Source of the DNA: Granulicatella balaenopterae
GTDB taxonomy: Bacteria > Bacillota > Bacilli > Lactobacillales > Aerococcaceae
Length of the DNA: 40,819 nt
NCBI RefSeq assembly: GCF_900111135.1
Contig: NZ_FOGF01000017.1
Location: 1 to 40,819 of the forward strand
Reading direction: 5' to 3'
Shown: positions 16,176-27,099 of the stretch, one piece after another
How the letters are laid out: every line of letters starts with the position of its first letter
Numbering within the stretch: position 1 is the stretch's first letter
Program-made: the position numbers and the translations under genes
Notes under the pieces: generated by a model
What the model was told of the DNA's origin: nothing
What the model saw: the letters and a program-made list of their open reading frames with translations, nothing else
Databases searched by the model: none

Positions 16176-17504
16176 GTGAAAGAATTAATCCAACAAATAG
16201 TTGCCGATAATGATGTTAAAAAGATAAGAGAGTTATTAAATCAAAACTACCCCATTGATATCGCATTAGGGTTAGAAGAAGTTGATGAGGTAACATTGAA
16301 GAATTTTATGTCAACTATTTCAAATAAAAGGCTAGCTTCAATTATTGAAGTATCTGAGCCAGAGTCACAATTACGAATGTTAGAGAAGTTACCATTTAGA
16401 CGGGTGATATTATTATTTAATCATATGTCAAATGATGATATTGTTGATATTTTAGGTAATTTACCAGTGGGCATTCGAAAAAAATATTTAAATATGATGA
16501 AGAGTTCCTCGCAGGATGCATTAAGAAAAATGTTGAATTATGATCCAGAATCAGCAGGGGGAATTATGACGACCGAATTTATTACGATGAAAGAACATTT
16601 AACGGTTGAGGAAGCTTTAACACAATTACATGAGATTTCACCAAATACGGAAGTAATTAATACAATCTTTGTCACATCACTCAAAAATTGTTTGATTGGC
16701 TGGATAGATATTCGTTGTTTATTTACTCATCCATTAGATACTAGTTTGCATGATATTATGCAGACGAATTTAATTACTGTCGATCCAACCGTCGACCAAG
16801 AAGAGGTTGCAAAAGTATCTGCCAAGTATGATTTATCGGTTGTACCGGTGGTGAATGCTAAAAAAGTGTTAATTGGGATTATTACAAGTGACGATATTTT
16901 ACATGTTATGCAAGATGAATATGATGAAGATTTATTATTGATGAGTGGGATTCAAGAGGGGGCTAGTTTGGATAGTCCGATTTTGGAGTCTATAAAAAAA
17001 CGTACGCCTTCTTTATTAATTAATTTATTTACGGCATTTATTGCGGTTGGTTTTGTGGCGTTCTATCAAGATGTGATTTCGCAAATGGTTATTTTTGCGG
17101 TGCTATTACCAATCATTACTGGTTTGGGTGAGAATTCCGCTTCACAAACTTTAGCATTAGTTACCCAAGAAATGACTTCAGGACAGTTAACATTTAAAGA
17201 AGATAAGAAATATATTTTTTCAGAAATTGGTGTAGCTTTAATAAATGGTGTCATTACTGGACTATTATCAGCTGGTATTATCTTTTTATTTAGTCGTAAT
17301 TTCTATTTATCAGTGATTATGTTGTTAGCTTTAATGATTAGTTTATTATTTGGTGCAGTTTTAGGTTTTGTGATTCCTTTACTATTGCGCCTGTTAAAAT
17401 TAGATCCAGCAATTTCCTCAACCATGTTTGTTAAAACAATTACAGATATAGTGGGAATTGTCGTCTTTTTAAGCTTAGCAAGATTATTTTTACCATTTTT
17501 ATAA
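16176..17504 (+). CDS. mgtE: MgtE-type magnesium transporter
   Basis: The 442-aa protein has an N-terminal alpha-helical MgtE N domain (about 1-125), two CBS domains (about 130-250, including TVDPTVDQEEVAKVSAKYDLSVVPVV), a plug-helix region, and five C-terminal membrane helices forming the Mg2+ pore. The pore segment LLPIITGLGENSASQTLALV corresponds to the family's N-A-G-x-Q region. In this family, Mg2+ binding between the N and CBS domains closes the channel. GTG 16176 is 8 nt after AAAGGAG and is preferred over GTG 16167. lepA follows after 33 nt without a terminator. Confidence 0.92.
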   Translation: MKELIQQIVADNDVKKIRELLNQNYPIDIALGLEEVDEVTLKNFMSTISNKRLASIIEVSEPESQLRMLEKLPFRRVILLFNHMSNDDIVDILGNLPVGIRKKYLNMMKSSSQDALRKMLNYDPESAGGIMTTEFITMKEHLTVEEALTQLHEISPNTEVINTIFVTSLKNCLIGWIDIRCLFTHPLDTSLHDIMQTNLITVDPTVDQEEVAKVSAKYDLSVVPVVNAKKVLIGIITSDDILHVMQDEYDEDLLLMSGIQEGASLDSPILESIKKRTPSLLINLFTAFIAVGFVAFYQDVISQMVIFAVLLPIITGLGENSASQTLALVTQEMTSGQLTFKEDKKYIFSEIGVALINGVITGLLSAGIIFLFSRNFYLSVIMLLALMISLLFGAVLGFVIPLLLRLLKLDPAISSTMFVKTITDIVGIVVFLSLARLFLPFL

Positions 17505-17537
17505 AATTGGAAACCAAACAAGAATAAGGAGTAACAC

Positions 17538-19370
17538 ATGAATATTGAACAAATGAAAGAAAGACAAAAACGTATTAGAAACTTTTCGATTATCGCTCAT
17601 ATTGATCACGGTAAATCAACATTAGCTGACCGTATTTTGCAAGCAACTGATACAGTAGCTGACCGTGAAATGCAGGCTCAATTACTAGATTCAATGGATT
17701 TAGAACGTGAACGTGGGATCACAATCAAGTTAAATGCGGTTGAATTAACCTATGAAGCAAATGATGGGGTTGAATATATTTTCCATCTTATCGACACGCC
17801 AGGACATGTCGATTTTACTTATGAAGTATCTCGTAGTTTAGCAGCCTGCGAAGGAGCTATCTTAGTTGTCGATGCAGCTCAAGGGATTGAAGCGCAAACT
17901 TTAGCGAATGTTTATTTAGCTTTAGATAATGACTTAGAGATTATTCCAGTTATTAATAAAATTGATTTACCAGCTGCTGACCCAGAACGTGTCCGTCAAG
18001 AGATTGAAGATGTAATTGGGATTGATGCTTCAGAAGCTGTCTTAGCTAGTGCTAAAGTAGGGATTGGTATTCCAGAGATTTTAGAACAAATCGTCACCGA
18101 AGTACCAGAACCAAAAGGCGATTTAGAAGCACCATTACAAGCATTAATTTTTGACTCAGTTTATGATGCATATCGTGGAGTTGTTTTAAATGTACGTATC
18201 GAAAATGGGGTTGTAAAACCGGGTGATACCATTCAATTAATGAGCAATGGTAAACAATTTGATGTTGTTGATGTGGGAATCTTTTCACCAAAACCAATTT
18301 CACGTGATTACTTAATGGTTGGTGATGTAGGTTATATTACTGCTTCAATTAAAACAATTCAAGACACACAAGTTGGTGATACAGTAACTTTAGCAAATAA
18401 TCCAGCTACAGCACCACTTGATGGCTACCGCAAAATGAATCCAATGGTCTATTGTGGTTTATACCCAATTGATTCATCAAAATATGTAGAATTACGTGAA
18501 GCTTTAGAAAAATTACAATTAAATGATGCAGCTTTACAATTTGAAGCTGAAACATCACAAGCATTAGGATTTGGTTTCCGTTGTGGATTTTTAGGATTAT
18601 TACATATGGATGTTATTCAAGAACGTTTAGAACGTGAATTCGATTTAGATTTAATCACAACAGCTCCATCTGTAATTTATCATGTGCAAAAAACAGATGG
18701 ATCAGAAGTTGTTGTCTCTAATCCAGCAGAAATGCCTGACCAATCAACAGTTGAATCAATTGAAGAACCGTATGTTAAAGCATCTATTATGGTTCCAAAT
18801 GAATATGTTGGTGCTGTAATGGAAATTTGTCAAAGAAAACGTGGTAACTTTATTACAATGGATTATTTAGATGAATATCGTGTCAATGTCATTTATGAAA
18901 TGCCACTATCAGAAATTATCTTTGACTTCTTTGATACATTGAAATCAAGCACAAAAGGATATGCGTCATTAGATTATGACTTGATTGGTTACCGTCCAAG
19001 TAAATTAGTGAAGATGGATATTATGTTAAATGCTGAAGTAGTCGATGCGCTAAGTATTATCGTTCACAAAGACTTCGCATATGGTCGTGGTAAAGCTATT
19101 ACCGAAAAATTACGTAAATTAATTCCACGACAACAATTCGAAGTGCCAATTCAAGCAGCAATTGGTAATAAAATTATCGCTCGTACAAATATTAAAGCCC
19201 TACGTAAAAATGTATTGGCTAAATGCTATGGTGGGGATGTTTCTCGTAAACGTAAATTATTAGAAAAACAAAAAGAAGGTAAAAAACGTATGAAACAAGT
19301 TGGTTCAGTAGAAGTACCACAAGAAGCCTTTATGTCTGTATTGAACTTAAATGACGAAGAAACAAAATAA
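17538..19370 (+). CDS. lepA: Elongation factor 4 (LepA)
   Basis: LepA is a translational GTPase that binds the ribosome and is linked to initiation and back-translocation. G motifs are [21 protein letters not shown] and NKIDLP. Domain II, the EF-G-like domains III and V, and the LepA-specific C-terminal domain ([20 protein letters not shown], ending in the basic [17 protein letters not shown]) follow. The length of 610 aa is standard. AAGGAG lies 6-7 nt before ATG 17538. It is probably co-transcribed with mgtE. Confidence 0.97.
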   Translation: MNIEQMKERQKRIRNFSIIAHIDHGKSTLADRILQATDTVADREMQAQLLDSMDLERERGITIKLNAVELTYEANDGVEYIFHLIDTPGHVDFTYEVSRSLAACEGAILVVDAAQGIEAQTLANVYLALDNDLEIIPVINKIDLPAADPERVRQEIEDVIGIDASEAVLASAKVGIGIPEILEQIVTEVPEPKGDLEAPLQALIFDSVYDAYRGVVLNVRIENGVVKPGDTIQLMSNGKQFDVVDVGIFSPKPISRDYLMVGDVGYITASIKTIQDTQVGDTVTLANNPATAPLDGYRKMNPMVYCGLYPIDSSKYVELREALEKLQLNDAALQFEAETSQALGFGFRCGFLGLLHMDVIQERLEREFDLDLITTAPSVIYHVQKTDGSEVVVSNPAEMPDQSTVESIEEPYVKASIMVPNEYVGAVMEICQRKRGNFITMDYLDEYRVNVIYEMPLSEIIFDFFDTLKSSTKGYASLDYDLIGYRPSKLVKMDIMLNAEVVDALSIIVHKDFAYGRGKAITEKLRKLIPRQQFEVPIQAAIGNKIIARTNIKALRKNVLAKCYGGDVSRKRKLLEKQKEGKKRMKQVGSVEVPQEAFMSVLNLNDEETK

Positions 19371-19418
19371 AAACATAAAAGTATAAAAATGATGTATCGT
19401 AGTGGTACAAAGTTTGTG

Positions 19419-19475
19419 AAAAGCACTCAAACACTTACGTTAAGGATTCGTGAGTATTTGAGAGCTTTTTCTTTT
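19419..19475 (+). terminator. Terminator after lepA
   Basis: AAAGCACTCAAACACTTACG pairs with CGTGAGTATTTGAGAGCTTT around a short loop, followed by a T-rich tract. It is a long, strong stem despite one mismatch and a few G-U pairs. Confidence 0.85.
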
Positions 19476-19580
19476 GAAGAGGTATTGGCAAGAAATCTCT
19501 TATGATCTAGCAATACATGGTTTCACCAATAAATGTCTTATTTGATAAAATAATATAAAAAACAAAACAAATTCCAGAAT

Positions 19581-19627
19581 AAGTCTAAATAATTCGTTAA
19601 GAGTAATTTTTTAGGCTTTTTTTTTAA
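19581..19627 (+). terminator. Second terminator-like hairpin before the heat-shock operon
   Basis: AAGTCTAAATAATT pairs with AATT...TTTAGGCTT and is followed by a run of more than eight T. The gap between the two hairpins (19476-19580) shows no gene. Confidence 0.6.
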
Positions 19628-19675
19628 AGACTTATGAACTAGTGAAAATCAGTCAAAAGTCTTAGTGTTTTATTA

Positions 19676-19704
19676 TTGACATACTTTGACCATCATGGTA
19701 CATT
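19676..19704 (+). promoter_or_regulatory. Sigma-A promoter of the hrcA-grpE-dnaK-dnaJ operon
   Basis: TTGACA and TACATT are separated by 17 nt, and the CIRCE operator begins 10 nt downstream, about where transcription would start. Confidence 0.8.
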
Positions 19705-19714
19705 ATTAATGTGA

Positions 19715-19741
19715 TTAGCACTCATATTAGTCAAGTGCTAA
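19715..19741 (+). promoter_or_regulatory. CIRCE operator
   Basis: TTAGCACTC, a 9-nt spacer, and AAGTGCTAA match the CIRCE consensus (TTAGCACTC-N9-GAGTGCTAA) at all but one position. HrcA binds this element to repress the operon at normal temperature. Confidence 0.93.
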
Positions 19742-19757
19742 AGAGAGGTGATTTTAG

Positions 19758-20801
19758 GTGTTAACCGACAGACAATTGCTAATCCTACGTTTAATTATTC
19801 AGTTATATACTGAAACTTTGGAGCCAGTTGGTTCAAAAAAATTGATGAAGGCTGCAGATTTACCATATAGTTCGGCAACCATTCGTAATGAGATGATGAA
19901 GCTTGAAGAATTAGGGTATTTAGAAAAGTATCACACTTCTTCTGGACGTGTTCCATCTAATAAAGGATATCGATTCTTTTTAGACTATATTCTTCCACAA
20001 GAACCAGCCGAAATATTACCGCAAACAAAAGAAAGCATTCGATCTAAATTACAAAATCCGATGTTTGAGATGCAAGAATTATTTCATATGTCAGCTGATA
20101 TTTTAGCGACATTAACGAATTATACTTGTATTTCAGTGGGACCTGAATTAAGTTCTAGTCGGTTAGTAGGTTTTAGATTGGTGCGCTTAAGTTCAACGCA
20201 AGTAATGGCAATCTTAGTGACTGATAAGGAATATGTTGAGAATAAAGTCTTTAGTATTCCATCTCAAGTATCGGAAGATGATTTAGAACGCATCGTCAAA
20301 ATAATGAATGAAGAATTAGTGGGCTTACCATTATCCAAAGTAATTGACCGCTTAAAAAAAGATATTCCATTATTAATGAAAAAATATATCGAATCACAAA
20401 TTTTGATTGTTAATGCTATTAATGAAATGGTGAATCATTTTGAAAAGGATCGGTTACATGTAGCTGGTAAAAGACATCTTTTGAATTATATTGATAGTCA
20501 TTCAGACGTTGAGCAATTAAAAGATGTTTACCGATTAATGGAAGATAGCGATATCCTTCATCAATTAGTAACAACCAATACTAATGGTATACAGATTCGC
20601 CTTGGTTCTGAGATGAATAATCCATTATTGGAAGAATTCAGCTTAATCACTGCCTGCTATGATACGCCAACCAATGATAAAGGCGTGATAGCATTGCTTG
20701 GACCAGTTAATATGCCATATCAAAAAGTTATCTCAATAGTAGATAGCTTACGACAAGAGTTATCTCTTAGTATGAATCAATATTATGAGCGACAAAGATA
20801 A
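19758..20801 (+). CDS. hrcA: HrcA, heat-inducible transcription repressor
   Basis: HrcA represses class I heat-shock genes by binding CIRCE and needs GroEL for folding, which links repression to free chaperonin. The N-terminal winged helix (LTDRQLLILRLIIQLY, VGSKKL, SSATIRNEMMKLEELGYLEK, SSGRVPSNKGYRFF) is clearly the family type, followed by a GAF-like effector domain. The length is 347 aa. The start is GTG 19758 with AGAGGTGAT upstream. It is the first gene of the operon and is autoregulated through the CIRCE just upstream. Confidence 0.96.
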   Translation: MLTDRQLLILRLIIQLYTETLEPVGSKKLMKAADLPYSSATIRNEMMKLEELGYLEKYHTSSGRVPSNKGYRFFLDYILPQEPAEILPQTKESIRSKLQNPMFEMQELFHMSADILATLTNYTCISVGPELSSSRLVGFRLVRLSSTQVMAILVTDKEYVENKVFSIPSQVSEDDLERIVKIMNEELVGLPLSKVIDRLKKDIPLLMKKYIESQILIVNAINEMVNHFEKDRLHVAGKRHLLNYIDSHSDVEQLKDVYRLMEDSDILHQLVTTNTNGIQIRLGSEMNNPLLEEFSLITACYDTPTNDKGVIALLGPVNMPYQKVISIVDSLRQELSLSMNQYYERQR

Positions 20802-20817
20802 TAAAGGAGATGAGGTT

Positions 20818-21366
20818 TTGGAAAACCACGAAGAAAAAGTGGAAGATTTAACAAATGAATCTACAGAATCAGAAGCTGTTGAAACAGAAGAAGTCGTAAC
20901 AGAAGAAACTGTTTTAACAAAAGAACAAGAATTAGAACAACAAGTTGCAGAATTGAACGATAAAGTTTACCGTTTATCTGCAGAAATTTCAAACATTCAA
21001 AAAAGAAACGCCAAAGAACGCCAAGATGCAGCGAAATATCGCTCTCAATCATTAGCACAAAATTTATTATCAGTATTAGATAATATCGAACGTGCTTTAC
21101 AGATTGAAGTTGAAGGCGAACAAGCTGAAGGATTGAAAAAAGGAATCGAAATGGTATATGAAGGTTTCCAACATGCTTTAAATGAAGAAGGCATTGAAGT
21201 TATCGACGCATTAAATCAGCCATTTGACCCAACAAAACATCACGCTGTTCAAGCTATACCGGCTGAAGAAGGACAAGAAGCTGATATGGTTGTACAAGAA
21301 TTCCAAAAAGGTTATATCTTGAAAGACCGTGTATTAAGACCAGCAATGGTAATCGTTTCTCAATAA
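20818..21366 (+). CDS. grpE: GrpE, nucleotide exchange factor of DnaK
   Basis: GrpE releases ADP from DnaK as a dimer. The acidic, disordered N-terminus (about 1-45, Glu-rich) precedes a long coiled coil (LEQQVAELNDKVYRLSAEISN) and the C-terminal beta domain with FDPTKHHAVQ and GYILKDRVLRPAMVIVS. TTG 20818 has AAGGAG about 8 nt upstream. ATG 20785, which overlaps hrcA, has no ribosome binding site and would add 11 residues. The protein is 182 aa from the TTG. It sits 16 nt after hrcA and 30 nt before dnaK. Confidence 0.93.
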   Translation: MENHEEKVEDLTNESTESEAVETEEVVTEETVLTKEQELEQQVAELNDKVYRLSAEISNIQKRNAKERQDAAKYRSQSLAQNLLSVLDNIERALQIEVEGEQAEGLKKGIEMVYEGFQHALNEEGIEVIDALNQPFDPTKHHAVQAIPAEEGQEADMVVQEFQKGYILKDRVLRPAMVIVSQ

Positions 21367-21390
21367 TAAAATAGATAAAAATAGGAGTGA

Positions 21391-23217
<1,827 letters not shown>

Positions 23218-23262
23218 TTCGACTAAACTGACCAAATAAGTTAAAATAACTAACGAATAAAG

Positions 23263-23348
23263 CCAAAGCGAGGGGAGGGATTCACTTGCTTTGGTTTTAT
23301 GAAATGCACCTGAACACTCATGCGTTTAGTTGTGAGTGTTTTGGCTGC
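23263..23348 (+). other. Two stem-loops in the long dnaK-dnaJ spacer
   Basis: CCAAAGC/GCTTTGG (23263-23294) is followed by TTTTAT and could act as a weak terminator. AACACTCA/TGAGTGTT (23313-23340), with flanking CC/GG and GCA/TGC pairs, forms a second, larger stem. The 160-nt spacer contains no gene. The hairpins may protect or process the dnaK message or reduce dnaJ expression. Confidence 0.5.
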
Positions 23349-23377
23349 ATATTTAAAATTAGAACGGGGGAGACAGA

Positions 23378-24517
23378 TTGTCAAAAAGAGATCTATATGA
23401 AGTTCTTGGCGTCTCCAAAGATGCATCAGATGCAGAGATTAAGAAAGCGTATCGTAAATTATCAAAAAAATATCATCCAGATATCAATAAGGAAGCTGGA
23501 GCTGAAGAAAAGTTTAAGGAAGTAGCAGAAGCTTATGAAGTATTAAGTGACGCACAAAAACGTGCTGCTTATGATCAATATGGTCATGCTGCAACAGATC
23601 CTAACTTTAACGGCGGATTCGGTGGCGGATTCGGTGGTGGTGGAGCAGGATTTACTGGTGGATTTGAAGATATTTTTGAATCATTCTTTGGTGGTGGATT
23701 CGGCGGTGGTCGTAGCCAACGTCCAAACGCACCACGTCAAGGAGCTGATTTACAATATGTAATGAACTTAACATTTGAAGAAGCAATCTTTGGTAAAAAA
23801 GAAACTATTCATTATCATCGCCAAGCAGAATGTAAAACATGTCACGGAACTGGTGCAAAAGCAGGTACAAGCCCAGAAACATGTTCTAAATGTCATGGTA
23901 AGGGGATTATCAATGTTGAGCGCCAAACACCATTTGGTCGAGTAATGACTCAAGCGACATGTGATGTTTGTCAAGGTACAGGTAAAGAAATTAAAGAAAA
24001 ATGTACAACATGTCATGGTTCAGGATTTGCCGATGAAAAACACTCAGTTACAGTAAATGTTCCGGGTGGAGTTGAAGATGGTAACCAAATGCCATTACGT
24101 GGTCAAGGTGAAGCTGGGGTTAATGGTGGACCTAATGGCGATTTATATGTTGTCTTCCGTGTAGAGCCAAGTGATATCTTTGAACGTAGCGGTGCAGATA
24201 TTTTCTATAAATTACCAGTTAACTTTGCTCAAGCAGCTCTAGGTGATGAAATTGATGTCCCAACTGTTCATGGTAAAGTTAAATTAAAAGTACCAGCTGG
24301 AACACAAAGCGGTACGGTATTCCGTTTACGTGGCAAAGGTGCACCAAAATTACATGGCACTGGTCAGGGAGACCAACATGTAGAAGTACAAGTGGTTACA
24401 CCAAAACACTTAACAGATAAGCAACGTGAAGCATTAAAGGTCTTTGCTGAAGAAGCAGGAACTGAAGTAGGAGAAGAATCATTCTTTGAAAAAGTAAAAG
24501 ACGCTTTTAAAAAATAA
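23378..24517 (+). CDS. dnaJ: DnaJ, Hsp40 co-chaperone
   Basis: DnaJ stimulates DnaK ATPase and delivers clients. The J domain (about 1-68) contains YHPD. A Gly/Phe-rich linker, four CxxCxGxG-type zinc repeats ([32 protein letters not shown]) and the C-terminal substrate-binding domains follow. At 379 aa it is a full type I DnaJ. The start is TTG 23378 with GGGGGAG 5 nt upstream, after a structured 160-nt spacer from dnaK. The operon ends at a strong terminator. Confidence 0.97.
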   Translation: MSKRDLYEVLGVSKDASDAEIKKAYRKLSKKYHPDINKEAGAEEKFKEVAEAYEVLSDAQKRAAYDQYGHAATDPNFNGGFGGGFGGGGAGFTGGFEDIFESFFGGGFGGGRSQRPNAPRQGADLQYVMNLTFEEAIFGKKETIHYHRQAECKTCHGTGAKAGTSPETCSKCHGKGIINVERQTPFGRVMTQATCDVCQGTGKEIKEKCTTCHGSGFADEKHSVTVNVPGGVEDGNQMPLRGQGEAGVNGGPNGDLYVVFRVEPSDIFERSGADIFYKLPVNFAQAALGDEIDVPTVHGKVKLKVPAGTQSGTVFRLRGKGAPKLHGTGQGDQHVEVQVVTPKHLTDKQREALKVFAEEAGTEVGEESFFEKVKDAFKK

Positions 24518-24520
24518 TGT

Positions 24521-24562
24521 AAAATAAGCGCTAGCACCTATAAAAGGGCTAGCGCTTATTTT
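24521..24562. terminator. Bidirectional terminator between dnaJ and the unknown gene
   Basis: AAAATAAGCGCTAGC and GCTAGCGCTTATTTT form a perfect 15-bp inverted repeat around a 12-nt loop. It has A-rich and T-rich ends, so it can end both convergent transcripts. The unknown gene's stop codon is 2 nt beyond. Confidence 0.92.
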
Positions 24563-24563
24563 A

Positions 24564-26075
24564 TTAGTATTTGTCAACTAGTAATGGTCGGCGATAAATA
24601 TAATTATTATAAAATTGACCAATAAAATTTAAAGCATTTTGGGCAGGATTGACTTGATCAGAGATATCTTTATTTATAATCTGTTGGCTATTCCAAAGAT
24701 GGAGAGAATTATTATCAAAGTATTTACTAAATTCCTTAAAGATAGGCACTTCACCATCAGGGGTTAATTCATCATGAAATAGATTACAGATTGCGACTAG
24801 CTTAATAAAGGCATGACCTTGATTGATGTCTTTCCACTCAACCATTCTTAAAGTGCCTTCAATTGGATGACTAGGAGCCTTTTTAAAAGTTTTTAAGGTA
24901 ATTTCTTCCCAATAATCTGGTAATTCTGCGCTACTGATAGCTTTGTTGAACCATAATTTTTCGATGTTTGCTTCACAATATAAAAGATTGATGCGCTGTA
25001 AAGGATTTACGAGTTGTCTACGCAAAGGATTACTATGGAAGCTTATATAATACATTAATAATTCTTCTTGATAAAAGCTCATTTTCTTTTTGCTTAGTGG
25101 TATCTGCTCAAGTTCTAAAGCTGTTTTAGTAATAAAGGTTGCTACACTAGGACAAGCTAAAGGGAGAAATTGGAAAAATGCAATCATTTGCTCTTTAGCA
25201 TAATTATTAGTACAACAAGCGTCTATCGATTCTTCTGTTCGTTTAAGACTTAATTTATAAAAAATTTCACCAAGATAAGTTAATAATTGGTCTAGTTCTT
25301 CCGCAAAGGTTAAGTAATTTGCAAGTGAAATGACATAAGTATTTTCATGATGCTTGGTAATAATATGCGAATGTTTATGGAAATGAACCGTTACTTGACA
25401 GTCAAAATGCTTATTAAAAACATTGTTAATTAAGGTTTGGTATAATATTTTACGCTTTTCTTGATTCATTCCAACGAATAGATGACTCTTGAATTTTAAG
25501 TCCTTTTCTAATTGGGTTCGCTTCATAAATGATGAATAGTTAGCTTTAAAGCGATTCAAGCAATAAGTATGATACTCAACGAATTCTTGTCCATATAAAT
25601 GTGATAGAATATGAAAATGATTAAGGCTGTGGCTTGCAAAGTATGAGCCGTATACATCATATAAGAATTCACGCTGTTGATCTAGATTTTTGTAGAAAGT
25701 AGGCGATAATCTAGAGTGTAAGGCTTTTTGCCATTCATTATCTAACAGTTTATAGTGCGTATAGTATGATGTATTAAAGTGTCTTTTGGCATATTGATTT
25801 TTGAGTATTAATAAACGAGTATGATTAAGACATTTGCGTACATCTTCCGATAGCTCATTCGATTGCTCCATTAAATAAAAATAAGGTGAAATATACCCCG
25901 GGAGTGATAAGAGTTTGTCGATAATTTGGGATGCTGATAATGTCCCTAAATTACTAGGTGTAAAACCTAAATCTTTGTCAACGTAATCAATAAGTACAGT
26001 GTTTGATGATTCTATTTCTGATAATGATTTTAAGCACATGTCAAAATCAATCAAGATAGATAACATGCTATCCAT
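24564..26075 (-). CDS. Unrecognised 503-residue cytoplasmic protein
   Basis: I do not recognise this protein. It has no signal peptide, no convincing membrane helix and no nucleotide-binding motif. It is rich in aromatic residues, Leu, Asn and His. A His cluster (HFHKHSH...KHH) spans residues 231-243, and Cys287-Cys288 form a pair. The segment around LDQLLTYLGEIF (261-272) faintly recalls a zincin helix but lacks the HExxH histidines, so I do not claim a protease. GGAGGT lies about 8 nt before ATG 26075. Base composition matches the neighbours. It is a lone leftward gene between the heat-shock operon and uppS, with a cre-like site in its promoter region. Confidence 0.85.
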   Translation of the reverse strand: MDSMLSILIDFDMCLKSLSEIESSNTVLIDYVDKDLGFTPSNLGTLSASQIIDKLLSLPGYISPYFYLMEQSNELSEDVRKCLNHTRLLILKNQYAKRHFNTSYYTHYKLLDNEWQKALHSRLSPTFYKNLDQQREFLYDVYGSYFASHSLNHFHILSHLYGQEFVEYHTYCLNRFKANYSSFMKRTQLEKDLKFKSHLFVGMNQEKRKILYQTLINNVFNKHFDCQVTVHFHKHSHIITKHHENTYVISLANYLTFAEELDQLLTYLGEIFYKLSLKRTEESIDACCTNNYAKEQMIAFFQFLPLACPSVATFITKTALELEQIPLSKKKMSFYQEELLMYYISFHSNPLRRQLVNPLQRINLLYCEANIEKLWFNKAISSAELPDYWEEITLKTFKKAPSHPIEGTLRMVEWKDINQGHAFIKLVAICNLFHDELTPDGEVPIFKEFSKYFDNNSLHLWNSQQIINKDISDQVNPAQNALNFIGQFYNNYIYRRPLLVDKY

Positions 26076-26119
26076 TCACAAAACCTCCAAAAAATAATAA
26101 TTATTGTATATATGATACC

Positions 26120-26133
26120 AAAGAAAGCGCTTT
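26120..26133. promoter_or_regulatory. Putative cre (CcpA) site upstream of the unknown gene
   Basis: AGAAAGCGCTTTAA matches the catabolite-responsive element TGAAAGCGCTTTCA at 11 or 12 of 14 positions with an intact palindromic core. On the minus strand it lies just upstream of TGG-TATCAT, a possible extended -10 of the unknown gene, so CcpA bound here would probably block it. Confidence 0.45.
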
Positions 26134-26238
26134 AATACCATTAATAATCGGTAAGAATAGTTAAAGTTTGGTAAAAAATTCACAAAAAGTTAGTTTACTA
26201 TAAAAATAATTTCTAATATAGTGATAATTAGCTTGTCA

Positions 26239-26286
26239 TTGAGTATTTTGATTGGGTATTGTACAATAGACTAGACATATTATAAT
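26239..26286 (+). promoter_or_regulatory. Tandem promoters for the uppS operon
   Basis: TTGAGT-17-TACAAT (26239-26267) and TTGTAC-16-TATAAT (26259-26286) overlap. The second -10 lies 45 nt before uppS. The remaining gap to the leftward gene is AT-rich and shows no gene. Confidence 0.55.
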
Positions 26287-26331
26287 GATTAGTTTGGGAA
26301 AATATGTATTTTTTATAAAGGTGGAACGAAG

Positions 26332-27093
26332 ATGAATTTATTTAAACAAAAAGAAACAAATCAGATATCAATATTTGATAAGAATGGTGCTATTCCTAAT
26401 CACATTGCAATAATAATGGATGGAAATGGTCGTTGGGCAAAAAAACGACTAATGCCAAGAATTGCCGGTCATAAAGAAGGTATGAATACTGTTAAAAAGA
26501 TAGCGATTGCTGCGGATGAAATGGGTGTAAAAGCTGTAACCATGTATGCATTTAGTACTGAGAATTGGAAACGACCAACTGAAGAAGTTAATTTCTTAAT
26601 GAAGTTGCCAGCTGATTTCTTTAATGTCTTTATGCCAGAAATTCATGAGCGTAATATGAAAATTGAGTTAATTGGATTTATTGATGAATTGCCAGAATCT
26701 ACTAAGCGCGTTGTCTTAAAAGCAGTAGAAGATACAAAAGATCATACTGGAATGGTATTAACATTTGCATTGAATTATGGCTCTCGTGCTGAGATTTTAG
26801 CAGCAACTAAAAAAATTGCCCAACAAGTTGCTGATGGTGAGTTGGAAATTGATGATATTAATGAAACAGTGATGAATCAATCGTTACAAACTGGTTTTTT
26901 AGGTGAGATGAGTGATCCTGATTTATTAATTCGTACAAGTGGTGAGGTTCGTTTAAGTAATTTCTTATGTTGGCAATTAGCCTATAGTGAATTTTACTTT
27001 ACGGATATTTATTGGCCAGATTTTTCAGCAGAAGAATTACAAAAAGCCGTAGCTGGATACCAAAAAAGACATAGACGGTTCGGAGGTTTGTAG
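26332..27093 (+). CDS. uppS: Undecaprenyl diphosphate synthase UppS
   Basis: UppS is a cis-prenyltransferase that adds eight isoprene units to farnesyl diphosphate, giving the C55 carrier lipid for cell-wall synthesis. Motifs are IAIIMDGNGRWAKKR with the catalytic Asp, AGHKEG, YAFSTENWKRP, and the C-terminal DLLIRTSGEVRLSNFLCWQLAYSEF. The length of 253 aa is typical. AAAGGTGG precedes ATG 26332. cdsA begins 6 nt after it. The frr-pyrH-tsf genes often found upstream in Bacillota are not here. Confidence 0.96.
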   Translation: MNLFKQKETNQISIFDKNGAIPNHIAIIMDGNGRWAKKRLMPRIAGHKEGMNTVKKIAIAADEMGVKAVTMYAFSTENWKRPTEEVNFLMKLPADFFNVFMPEIHERNMKIELIGFIDELPESTKRVVLKAVEDTKDHTGMVLTFALNYGSRAEILAATKKIAQQVADGELEIDDINETVMNQSLQTGFLGEMSDPDLLIRTSGEVRLSNFLCWQLAYSEFYFTDIYWPDFSAEELQKAVAGYQKRHRRFGGL

Positions 27094-27099
27094 GAGTAT

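Noticed and set aside
24740-25400. Possible zinc-protease (HExxH-like) identity of the unknown 503-aa protein
   Set aside because: The helix LTYLGEIF lacks both histidines, and no other family motif is seen.
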